Shown: one piece after another, positions 7,765 through 15,153 of the stretch
How the letters are laid out: every line of letters begins with the position of its first letter
Numbering within the stretch: position 1 is the stretch's first letter
Assembly (NCBI GenBank): GCA_035403225.1
Contig: DAONET010000030.1
Coordinates: forward strand, 1-28,506
DNA length: 28,506 nucleotides
Direction of reading: 5' to 3'
Source: DAIRDK01 sp035403225
GTDB lineage: Bacteria; Bacteroidota; Bacteroidia; Bacteroidales; FEN-979
Position numbers and translations under genes: made by a program
Notes under the pieces: model-generated
Told to the model about the DNA's origin: nothing
Seen by the model: the letters and a program-made list of their open reading frames with translations, nothing else
Database searches by the model: none

Positions 7765-8710
7765 TCCTGTTATTATCAGGTGGCCCTTCCTGCGGAAGCT
7801 CATCCGGGTTTCACGGAAAATCGTGTTACCGGGATTTGACGGCATACCCCTGTACGACGTCATGGTATTCTTCTTCAGAGGGCTGTTCAAAGGCGCCATT
7901 ACCAGCCGGGCTGCGGCTATCTCCTTTAACTTTTTCCTGGCCATCTTCCCGATGCTGGTATTCTTTTTCACCATCATCCCGTACATCCCGATCGCCGATT
8001 TTCAGGAATCTCTGATGGGGCTGATCACCGGGTTTCTCCCCCATTCGGCGGATGCCACGGTGGAGGGGATCATCAGGGACGTCGTCACCCAACCCCATGC
8101 CGGTTGGTTCTCCGTGAGTTTTGTCCTTACCTTTTATTTCTCCACCAGCGGCATCTACAGTCTTATGGACGCCTTCAACAAAACGTCACACACCCTGGAG
8201 ACCCGGTCGTGGTTCACCCTGCGATTGATCTCCCTGTTACTGGTCCTGATCATTTCCGGCATGCTGATTCTGGCTATCGGACTGATCACTTTTGGCACCT
8301 CCATCCTCAACCTCATTCTTCCCGAACGGATCCTCGAAAGCGGTTTTTATCTGTTCATGCTGATCTCCGGGAAATGGCTGGTGATCCTGGCATTGCTTTT
8401 TTTCTCCATTTCCTTTCTTTATTACCTGGCCCCTGCCAAGCGGCATCATTTCCGGTTCATCTCAGCAGGTGCCTCCCTGGCGACCATCCTGCTCATTCTG
8501 ACCATTTTCGGGTTCAATTTTTATGTAGACAATTTCAGCCGGTACAACGTCCTGTACGGATCGATCGGCACCCTGATGATCGTGCTGTTATGGATTTACT
8601 TCAACGCGATCATCCTGCTCATCGGGTTCGAGCTGAATGCAAGCATCTACAATGCCCGCCTGGAGAAAAAAGACATTAACGATCCAACTGTTTTCGCAGG
8701 AGAGAAATGA
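7742..8710 (+). CDS. YihY/BrkB family inner-membrane protein
   Basis: 322 residues with about six membrane helices (roughly 57-81, 121-143, 161-188, 203-229, 237-261 and 270-298). Family hallmarks are the SRAAAISFNFFLAIFPMLVFF stretch near helix 1, the YFSTSGIYSLMDAFN segment, YYLAPAKRHHFRF, and the FGFNFYVDNFSRYNVLYGSIGTLMIVLLWIYF region. The family was once annotated as ribonuclease BN, which is now known to be wrong; a true transport or envelope function has not been settled. The ATG at 7742 lies inside the end of nadC (23-base overlap), suggesting translational coupling. No later in-frame ATG would keep the N-terminal region. The stop is followed by the histidine kinase leader. Confidence 0.88.
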   Translation: MGKRININPVIIRWPFLRKLIRVSRKIVLPGFDGIPLYDVMVFFFRGLFKGAITSRAAAISFNFFLAIFPMLVFFFTIIPYIPIADFQESLMGLITGFLPHSADATVEGIIRDVVTQPHAGWFSVSFVLTFYFSTSGIYSLMDAFNKTSHTLETRSWFTLRLISLLLVLIISGMLILAIGLITFGTSILNLILPERILESGFYLFMLISGKWLVILALLFFSISFLYYLAPAKRHHFRFISAGASLATILLILTIFGFNFYVDNFSRYNVLYGSIGTLMIVLLWIYFNAIILLIGFELNASIYNARLEKKDINDPTVFAGEK

Positions 8711-8718
8711 ATATCTAT

Positions 8719-8735
8719 CTAGGTAATTCCCCTAG
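8719..8735. promoter_or_regulatory. Imperfect inverted repeat upstream of the histidine kinase promoter
   Basis: The sequence CTAGGTAATTCCCCTAG has 5-base perfect arms (CTAGG / CCTAG) around a 7-base centre, with one further A/T pair next to the central base. It lies 25 bases upstream of the -7 element at 8761, that is around -33 to -50, where an activator or repressor dimer could bind. No T-run follows it, so it is not a terminator for the upstream gene. Confidence 0.35.
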
Positions 8736-8760
8736 TGGAAGCCTTCAAAATAAATTTTCA

Positions 8761-8768
8761 TAATTTTG
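8761..8768 (+). promoter_or_regulatory. -7 element for the sensor histidine kinase gene
   Basis: TAATTTTG is an exact TAnnTTTG match, 29 bases before the ATG at 8798. It supports the choice of that ATG over an in-frame GTG at 8735, which would lie upstream of the transcription start. No convincing TTTG -33 element is seen. Confidence 0.55.
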
Positions 8769-8797
8769 TTCTGATAACCTTCTGCAAAAATTCACTA

Positions 8798-11152
8798 ATG
8801 AAACCAGCTCAAAAAAAACTACCTTTTTTACTTATCTGTGTATTTATACTGGTCTCATGTCCGGCCTGTTCCAACACATCAACAAAGATCACTCCGCGAC
8901 AAATAGACAGCTTGAATCGTTTGGCATTGTTGTGCGGAGATACATCTTTCAATGCCGCTTGCCATCTTGCAAACATGGCTATCCATTACTCTCAGGAGAT
9001 TAATTATCCCGATGGCGAAGCAAATGCTTGCCTGATTCTTGGCGGTGATGCTTATGGAAAACATCAGTACGTTGATGCAATCACTTACTACTATAAAGCT
9101 ATAAAGCTTTCCAGAAACAAAAACCCGGAAATTTTTGCCCGTGCCAATATTGCCATAAGTAAAATCTTTTCAGGTATTTCTCGCTATGAACTTGCCGATT
9201 CATATTATACTGTTGCGGCAGCTGAGGCCGAAAAAATAACTGACACGTTAACCTTGATTCTTATTCATATGCGGGCTAGCGATCTCCAAATTGAAAAAAA
9301 AGAATTTTCTGAAGCAGCGACCAACCTCTATTATGCACTCTACTTGGCCATTCATGCAAAAGATTCAAGTGAATGGAATATATACCAAAACATAGGGACC
9401 TTATATCTCAAACAACAAGACTATTCGAAAGCTATTTACTTTTTAAAAAAATCAATCTTGGCGGAGCAACAGATAGAGTATAAGTATGGATTAGGCTCCA
9501 CTTATACCTTACTGGCCATGGCTTTTCAGGAAATTCATGATCAGAAGGCGGCAGCCATGTATCACAAGATGGCTATATCCATCAGAAAATCCCAGGGGCT
9601 CATGAACCTTTATTCTAGTTCTCTTATTAATACCGGAGCCTTTTATCTGGGCTTGAATAAATTGGACTCCGCTGAATATTTTCTGACGAAAGGTCTTCAG
9701 ATGATTTCAGATAGTAAAAATGACAATCTCAAAGCTTATGGGTTTTTTATACAAAAAGAACTGTTGATCAAACAAAAAAAATATAAAGACGCTTGCATTG
9801 CTTATGACAACTATCTTGGTGCCCAAACGAGACATGATAATGAGAAAAACAGAGGGAAAATTGACTTTATCGAAGCGACAAACCGATTAGAAGACCTTGA
9901 AAATAAAAAGATTATTCTGGATAGAGAGAATCGACTTCAAAAAGTAGAACTGGCTTTAAAAAATAAAACAAGTATTATTCACAGAACACTTGCTTTAACT
10001 GCTTTTGTAATCGCTCTCGTTTCCTTCATAATGTATTTTCGTAGCCGACGTTTACGAAAAATGCTTGAAATGGCGAACGGAAGCCTCCACCAAGAAATCC
10101 TTGAACGAAAAGCAACGGAAGAAAAACTGAAAACCAGTGAGGCCTCTTACAGATTTTTGGCGGAAAATACCCTTGATCTGATCATTCACATGGATGCAAA
10201 TCTGAAGATCCTATACATATCGCCCAATTGCGATGAATTCCTGGGATATTCGCCCAGAGAATTTAAAACAGAGTTCTTTCCTTATCTGATCATTCATCCC
10301 GAATACCAGGAGATGATGAAAGAGCAATACCTCGGCATGCAGCATAAACTTCAACCCAACCTTGTTTGTTACGAAGCCGTCAGGAAGGACGGATCAAAAT
10401 TCTGGGTTGAAAGTCTTTCAAATCCTATCATCGACCAAACTACCAGTATGTTTGCCGGATCACTGACCGTTATCCGCAATATCGAAGACCGGGTTAAATA
10501 TGAAGAACAACTTTTTGAAAACACCAAGCAGAAAGAGATTCTTCTCCGTGAAATCCATCACCGGGTTAAGAACAATTTCGCTTTACTATTCAGCATCCTG
10601 ACTCTCCAGCGATACTCAACAAATAATTCGGAGATGAAGGACCTTATCGAGGAACTCCAACTTCGCATCCGCGCTATGTCATCCATTCACGACCTTCTTT
10701 ACCGGAACGATGACCTGGCCGACATTCCTTTCGATATTTATTCCGTTCAACTGGTAAATATCGTTATAGCTGCTTTCAGGAATAAACCAATCCATATTCA
10801 CTACAACATGGACACATGCATTCTTGACATTAAAATAGCCCTTCCCCTTGGGCTCATTGTTAACGAGCTGGTTACTAATTCGTTCAAATATGCTTTTTCA
10901 GAGAATGGCGAAGGGATCCTCTCGATCGGGCTTCACCTGCACGAGCCGGCCACCGAAAAATCTCCGGAAATATGGAAACTAACAGTAAGGGACAACGGGA
11001 AAGGACTTCCGGAAGAGTATGCCACAAAAACATCTCATACACTTGGCACTCAGATCATTAAAATGCTTGTTTCCCAGATTGAAGGAGAAATAACAGCCAG
11101 AAGTGATGAAGGAGCCTGCTTCGACATCATTTTTCCTCAGCAAATTGATTAA
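8798..11152 (+). CDS. TPR-PAS sensor histidine kinase, HisKA_2 type, with N-terminal lipobox
   Basis: 784 residues from the ATG at 8798. The N-terminus has a hydrophobic core and a lipobox-like LVSC (Cys21), so it may be a lipid-anchored or cleaved precursor. Residues about 30-350 form repeated TPR-type helices (for example KQQDYSKAIYFLKKSI), presumably periplasmic. A coiled coil and one membrane helix (about 395-415) follow, then a PAS domain (about 448-564). The dimerisation/phosphoacceptor segment LLREIHHRVKNNFALLFSIL has the histidine pair at 587-588. A HATPase_c domain follows, with N box NELVTNSFKYAF and G1 box DNGKG. The REIHHRVKNN sequence defines the HisKA_2 subfamily. No response regulator gene adjoins it. 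The 5' half is clearly AT-richer than the kinase half. The ligand is unknown. Confidence 0.88.
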   Translation: MKPAQKKLPFLLICVFILVSCPACSNTSTKITPRQIDSLNRLALLCGDTSFNAACHLANMAIHYSQEINYPDGEANACLILGGDAYGKHQYVDAITYYYKAIKLSRNKNPEIFARANIAISKIFSGISRYELADSYYTVAAAEAEKITDTLTLILIHMRASDLQIEKKEFSEAATNLYYALYLAIHAKDSSEWNIYQNIGTLYLKQQDYSKAIYFLKKSILAEQQIEYKYGLGSTYTLLAMAFQEIHDQKAAAMYHKMAISIRKSQGLMNLYSSSLINTGAFYLGLNKLDSAEYFLTKGLQMISDSKNDNLKAYGFFIQKELLIKQKKYKDACIAYDNYLGAQTRHDNEKNRGKIDFIEATNRLEDLENKKIILDRENRLQKVELALKNKTSIIHRTLALTAFVIALVSFIMYFRSRRLRKMLEMANGSLHQEILERKATEEKLKTSEASYRFLAENTLDLIIHMDANLKILYISPNCDEFLGYSPREFKTEFFPYLIIHPEYQEMMKEQYLGMQHKLQPNLVCYEAVRKDGSKFWVESLSNPIIDQTTSMFAGSLTVIRNIEDRVKYEEQLFENTKQKEILLREIHHRVKNNFALLFSILTLQRYSTNNSEMKDLIEELQLRIRAMSSIHDLLYRNDDLADIPFDIYSVQLVNIVIAAFRNKPIHIHYNMDTCILDIKIALPLGLIVNELVTNSFKYAFSENGEGILSIGLHLHEPATEKSPEIWKLTVRDNGKGLPEEYATKTSHTLGTQIIKMLVSQIEGEITARSDEGACFDIIFPQQID

Positions 11153-11157
11153 CTTTA
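11150..11157 (+). promoter_or_regulatory. Possible -7 element for the gpsA-like gene
   Basis: TAACTTTA matches TAnnTTTG at every position except the last. It overlaps the histidine kinase stop codon and lies 16 bases before the next ATG. It could give the dehydrogenase its own promoter, although read-through from the kinase gene is equally possible. Confidence 0.25.
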
Positions 11158-11173
11158 AGATTCTGCAACACAA

Positions 11174-12166
11174 ATGGATAAAGAAACAAAAAATATCATG
11201 TTCATCGGAGCCGGCGTCATTGGGACGGCGCTGGGAGAGATCCTGTCGGTTAAACCGGATCTCCGGGTCACTTTACATTCTATCGAAAAAGACACCGTCA
11301 GTGAAATCAACGAGCATCATGTCAACAGCCGTTGTTTCCCGACCCGCCGTTTAAACGACCGGTTGATGGCCACGACAGACGACCACTTATTAATTAATGC
11401 CGACCTGATTTTCCTGGCTATTCCCTCGGTGGTACTGGTAGATTACCTTCAAACACTCCGGCCTTTTCTCCGGCCGGAAGTACAGCTGGTGAACCTGGCA
11501 AAAGGATTCGGGAAAGGAAATCGAACCATATGGCAATGTCTACGGGAAGAGTTTCCTAACCCGGTAAGTACGCTGAAAGGTCCCAGTTTTGCCCGCGAGA
11601 TCATCAATCATATTCCGACTGCGTTCACCCTGGGATTTGAACACGAGAAACAACTTCAGGAAGTGACCAATGTGTTCAGTGACACCACCATCTTTCTTGA
11701 TCATTCCACCGACATTATCGGGGTTGAGATCCTGAGTATCCTGAAAAATATGTACGCTATCGTAATGGGGGTCATCGATGCCCAGTTCAATTCGCCCAAC
11801 CTGCGTTTCATGATCCTCACCAAAGCCTACCGCGAGATGCGCAGGATCCTGATCCACTATGGCGGAAAAGAAGACACGATGTTCAGCTATTGCGGGTACG
11901 GCGATTTCGCACTTACTGCCTTGAACGACCTCAGCCGGAACCGGACCCTGGGGCTATTGATCGGGAAAGGATTTTTTACCGAACATATTTCACATGAATT
12001 GGTCCTGGAAGGAAAAACTGCTGAAGATATCTTTTATAAGGAGTTATCGGGCAAGATAGACATCGACCGGGAATTTCCCATTATTGCAGAACTTCACCGC
12101 CTTCTTTCATCACATTATGAAGTGTCGGAGTTCGTAAAGAACATAATTCATGTCACCGAGCCCTGA
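11174..12166 (+). CDS. NAD(P)-dependent glycerol-3-phosphate dehydrogenase family protein
   Basis: 330 residues, the normal GpsA length. The Rossmann dinucleotide motif is GAGVIGTALGEIL (12-24). Further family motifs are VNLAKGFG (106-113), LKGPSFARE (134-142), the catalytic lysine region ILSILKNMYAIVMGV (186-200, Lys191), GYGDFALTALNDLSRNRTLG (241-260) and the C-terminal ELHRLL. GpsA reduces dihydroxyacetone phosphate to sn-glycerol 3-phosphate for phospholipid synthesis. The N-terminal motif is less usual than the GGGSWATA type typical of Bacteroidota GpsA, so this may be a second, divergent paralogue. I therefore leave the symbol blank. It lies 21 bases after the kinase gene and 26 bases before the tmRNA. 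Confidence 0.85.
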   Translation: MDKETKNIMFIGAGVIGTALGEILSVKPDLRVTLHSIEKDTVSEINEHHVNSRCFPTRRLNDRLMATTDDHLLINADLIFLAIPSVVLVDYLQTLRPFLRPEVQLVNLAKGFGKGNRTIWQCLREEFPNPVSTLKGPSFAREIINHIPTAFTLGFEHEKQLQEVTNVFSDTTIFLDHSTDIIGVEILSILKNMYAIVMGVIDAQFNSPNLRFMILTKAYREMRRILIHYGGKEDTMFSYCGYGDFALTALNDLSRNRTLGLLIGKGFFTEHISHELVLEGKTAEDIFYKELSGKIDIDREFPIIAELHRLLSSHYEVSEFVKNIIHVTEP

Positions 12167-12173
12167 TTTTTCG

Positions 12174-12181
12174 TATCTTTG
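12174..12181 (+). promoter_or_regulatory. -7 element for the tmRNA gene
   Basis: TATCTTTG is an exact TAnnTTTG match, ending 11 bases before the mature 5' end at 12193. A start a few bases downstream of the element would leave a very short 5' extension for RNase P to remove. Confidence 0.6.
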
Positions 12182-12192
12182 CATATTCACTT

Positions 12193-12562
12193 GGGGCTGA
12201 CAGGATTTGACAGCAAGGAAGTGGAATTGTAAGCATGCCGAGCCATTGTGAACCGGTCTCGTTAAACGCCAATTCACACAGCCTATAAATGGCGACAATT
12301 ATTCTTACAGACTGGCTGCTTAATTTTAGAAATTAAGCTCAGTTGTCTCCCGGGAAACCCTTCCTGACGGTGTTCCGGATGAGGCATCAAAAAAGTCGGG
12401 ATAGCCGGACATCGGTCCTGAATGTCAGGCGAAAACAAAAGGACTACGGATTGTGTGGGCCGGCCCCGGGCCAGTGCGATCCCGACAATCAACCGGCGGC
12501 TAAGCATGTAGAAAGCAGTTTTGCTGCTTGTTTGGACGAGGGTTCGAATCCCTCCAGCTCCA
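12193..12562 (+). ncRNA. ssrA: Transfer-messenger RNA (tmRNA), one-piece
   Basis: About 370 nt. The 5' end GGGGCTG pairs with CAGCTCC at 12555-12561 to form the acceptor stem (one G-U pair). The D-loop-like ACAGGATTTGACA follows the 5' strand. The T arm is GAGGG-TTCGAAT-CCCTC (12538-12554) with the conserved TTCGAAT loop. The discriminator is A at 12562; the following bases are CAAA, so the 3' CCA is not fully encoded and must be finished by CCA-adding enzyme. The internal tag frame is at 12291-12323. With SmpB, tmRNA rescues stalled ribosomes and tags the nascent peptide for proteolysis. Exact ends are set by the acceptor-stem pairing. The flippase gene converges on it 30 bases downstream, and no clear terminator stem is seen between them. 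Confidence 0.95.
12291..12323 (+). other. tmRNA tag-peptide reading frame (GDNYSYRLAA, stop TAA)
   Basis: The resume codon is GGC at 12291-12293, preceded by a TATAAAT context. The frame runs GGC GAC AAT TAT TCT TAC AGA CTG GCT GCT TAA. The product ends in LAA, the signal recognised by ClpXP-type proteases, and begins with Gly-acidic-Asn as in other Bacteroidota tags. It differs from the common YALAA ending by having Arg before LAA. Confidence 0.8.
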
Positions 12563-12592
12563 CAAATCATTCATGGAATCTTTTCTCTTTTC

Positions 12593-14047
12593 TTATCCCC
12601 GGTTCAATATTTTGCGCATCATAGGAATAATTTCTTTCCGGTATGCCAACCATACCAACGCAATACTTGTGAGAAGTTGACCCGCATGAATGAAATTTCT
12701 TGTTACATCTGTCGCCAGCCACTCGCTACATAGGACTACGGTGATAAACAGAATAGGGAGAAAAAGGATCTTTAATTTATTCACCTTAAAACGGAAAACT
12801 TTTCTGCTCTCCAGGAACATAAAGAAAGCCTGGACCGGTTTAACAAGGAAATTGGCGATAGCAGCGCCGGGGAGCCCCAGAAAGTAGATCAATGCCGTAC
12901 TCCCTGCAATCTCAAAAATGACGCTGTAAAGGAATACTCTTGGAAGAACTTGTGTTTTCTTAAAGAAAAGAACCGGTGCCAGTGACATATAATACCATGT
13001 CCTGGTCGCATACCCTGCTCCCAATATAGCCAGGTATCCGAAAGCTTCAAAATATATCTCTTTGTGAATAATGATTGGAATCAATAAGGGTGCTAGGAAG
13101 ACAAAGAGTGGAATCAGGAGAAGATTGATCGCGGTAAAACTACTGTAATAACGGTTTACTTCCGGAGTGCTTTCCTGCTTTCCTTCCGTTTTCCAAATAG
13201 TAAAAATTTTCGGATTCATACTACTGATCAATCCAATCTGAATAAGGTCAATCCCAAGTATCAGCTTGACTGAAAAATCATAGATTCCGACGAGTGTGGT
13301 ATCACCCATCACCCGTAACACCAGGAAACGATCAATATAGTTAACAATCCAACTCAACAATGCAAAGATGACTAATGGCGAACTATATTTGATAAGTTTG
13401 ATGGCATATTCCTTATTCCAGGAAGTTCCATACTCCGTCGAAAGCAGAATTACGGACAGTACTGCTGAAAAACAGGCAGGGATCATTCTTCCTAGAATAG
13501 GACCATATAAGGTAAACGGGAAGGAATATAAAATACCCAGGCTAAAGCCGATTGTCAACAGAAAGTTGAGCAAATTGATCCACAAAAACCTTTCCGGACG
13601 TTGTTGATATATCAGTAGATTCGAATAAACTTTGAAAATTCCGTTCAGAACCCCGCTGACAACAGTGAATATCCCGAAAGGAACAAGATCGAACGTACTT
13701 CCACTACCAAAGATCACGTCAAACAACCGGATGCCACCCGTAATAAAAAACAACGCCGTTACCGAACAAGAAAATACAAGAACTATCAGAACCGTGCCCA
13801 AAAATTCTCTCATTTTTTGCCGGTTATCATTGTGCTCGATAAACAAAACTCCCACCGAAACATCAAAACCCCAAGCAGCAATAATTTGTATGAAATACAT
13901 TAAACTGATATACAATGCATTAATGCCAAACTGGGCTGGAGTTAACAGTTCCATGAACCAGGGGATCAACAGGAATCCCGAGGCATAAGGTAAAGCTCCA
14001 ACGATGCTATAAATCAATGAGCTTTTAAAGAACTGTTTTGTAATCAT
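12593..14047 (-). CDS. Wzx-like polysaccharide flippase (MATE/MOP superfamily)
   Basis: 484 residues with about 12-14 membrane helices and short loops, typical of Wzx/RfbX lipid-linked oligosaccharide flippases. The N-terminal SSLIYSIVGALPYASGFLLI helix followed by PWFMELLTPAQFGINALY (the usual L-x-P-x-x-FG turn after helix 1) is a good family marker. The central WIVNYIDRFLVLRVMGDTTLVGIYDFSVKL resembles the conserved helix 7 region. It probably moves undecaprenyl-linked repeat units across the inner membrane for O-antigen, capsule or exopolysaccharide. It is transcribed leftward, converging on the tmRNA gene. A near-match -7 element (TATATTTC on the minus strand, 14068-14075) lies 20 bases upstream. 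The substrate cannot be told from sequence. Confidence 0.85.
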   Translation of the reverse strand: MITKQFFKSSLIYSIVGALPYASGFLLIPWFMELLTPAQFGINALYISLMYFIQIIAAWGFDVSVGVLFIEHNDNRQKMREFLGTVLIVLVFSCSVTALFFITGGIRLFDVIFGSGSTFDLVPFGIFTVVSGVLNGIFKVYSNLLIYQQRPERFLWINLLNFLLTIGFSLGILYSFPFTLYGPILGRMIPACFSAVLSVILLSTEYGTSWNKEYAIKLIKYSSPLVIFALLSWIVNYIDRFLVLRVMGDTTLVGIYDFSVKLILGIDLIQIGLISSMNPKIFTIWKTEGKQESTPEVNRYYSSFTAINLLLIPLFVFLAPLLIPIIIHKEIYFEAFGYLAILGAGYATRTWYYMSLAPVLFFKKTQVLPRVFLYSVIFEIAGSTALIYFLGLPGAAIANFLVKPVQAFFMFLESRKVFRFKVNKLKILFLPILFITVVLCSEWLATDVTRNFIHAGQLLTSIALVWLAYRKEIIPMMRKILNRG

Positions 14048-14192
14048 GGAATGGTAGGATTCTCTGTGAAATATAACGGAACAAGATAAAAAAAATTTTT
14101 AGGGGGCTAAATTATGGTTTTTGAGTATTTTTATCAACGAAAATTTACTGATCGAACGGGGCGACAATTTTTCACCTGAAATTTGGTAAAAT

Positions 14193-14208
14193 ACAATCGT
14201 CGGATTGT
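14193..14208. repeat. Short perfect inverted repeat before the FkbM gene
   Basis: ACAATC-gtcg-GATTGT has 6-base perfect arms and a 4-base loop, 27 bases upstream of the FkbM start codon. It lies in the 188-base gap between two divergent genes and could be an operator or a small RNA hairpin in the leader. No exact TAnnTTTG element is seen for the rightward gene here. Confidence 0.3.
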
Positions 14209-14235
14209 CATTCGCCGGTAAAGATCTGATATATT

Positions 14236-15153
14236 ATGAAGACTATACGTTGTCTACTACCCTTCTGGTTACGAAATTTCATCTATATGATGATTCAAAG
14301 GTTTGTGTTTTTTCTTTATAAAAGGAGAGTACTCAAGTATTACCAAAGGAACCCCTCTGAAGTAAAGGATGATAGCATGAAAGAAGCCCTTTATTTTCTC
14401 AGGAAGGACCGCTTCACTTCTTTCCCTTTCCCTTTTTCGCAAGAGTTTTCCGAGAAATCGGTAAAACCTTATTGGGATAAAGAAAAGCAAATGCATTATT
14501 GCTTATTGGATGGAAAAAGATTGTACTTCCCCCGTAAAATGAAGCCTCAACAAATAAGAAGACAATTCTGTAACCTATTGATTGAGCAGCATCCAAAATC
14601 AGCACACCGCTATATCACCGAAAAATTCGCCGTTCAGGATGGAAATATTGTTATTGATGCAGGCGCTGCCGAAGGAAATTTTTCCCTGAGTGTTATTGAA
14701 AAAGCAAGCAAACTCGTTCTTATTGAGGTCAATCCTGATTGGTTGGAAGCCTTGGAAGCAACCTTCGAACCCTGGAAAGACAAGACTATTATCATCAACA
14801 AATTTATTAGTGATCATACCAGTGACACCACCATCACCATGGATAAGATTGTTGAAGAACTTCATGGCGCTGATTTTATAAAAATCGATGTCGAAGGCGA
14901 AGAAAGCCGGGTTCTGGCAGGCAGCAAACAAACAATGAGTCTTTTACAACCTCCGAAAATTGCCCTATGCACTTATCACAAAGAAGGCGATCCAGAGAAT
15001 TTATTTGCCTCATTACAGAGGAATGGTTATCATGTTGAATTTTCAGATGGGTACCTGATATACGTATCCAGAAAAGGATTAGAGTTTCCGTACCTACGGA
15101 AGGGTATACTAAGAGCGTGCAAATCAGGAGATCATAGCATCAGCCAAAAATAG
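14236..15153 (+). CDS. FkbM-family methyltransferase
   Basis: 305 residues. The SAM-binding motif I is NIVIDAGAAEGNFSLSVI (137-154), followed by KLVLIEVNPDWLEAL (motif II acidic residue) and ADFIKIDVEGEESRVLAGS (motif III, characteristic of FkbM domains). The C-terminal KIALCTYHKEGDPENLFASL segment also fits the family. FkbM enzymes are O-methyltransferases often found in polysaccharide loci, so a sugar of the surface glycan is the probable target. The N-terminal 100 residues are basic and aromatic-rich, with a hydrophobic patch (IYMMIQRFVFFLY) that may associate with the membrane. The last 14 bases overlap the end of the convergent glycosyltransferase gene. Confidence 0.85.
   Translation: MKTIRCLLPFWLRNFIYMMIQRFVFFLYKRRVLKYYQRNPSEVKDDSMKEALYFLRKDRFTSFPFPFSQEFSEKSVKPYWDKEKQMHYCLLDGKRLYFPRKMKPQQIRRQFCNLLIEQHPKSAHRYITEKFAVQDGNIVIDAGAAEGNFSLSVIEKASKLVLIEVNPDWLEALEATFEPWKDKTIIINKFISDHTSDTTITMDKIVEELHGADFIKIDVEGEESRVLAGSKQTMSLLQPPKIALCTYHKEGDPENLFASLQRNGYHVEFSDGYLIYVSRKGLEFPYLRKGILRACKSGDHSISQK

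Noticed and set aside
8735..8797. GTG start adding 21 residues to the histidine kinase
   Set aside because: It lies upstream of the -7 element and hides the signal peptide and lipobox behind a polar extension.
12283..12733. Several short open frames over the tmRNA region on both strands
   Set aside because: The region is fully explained by tmRNA structure (acceptor stem, T arm, tag frame).
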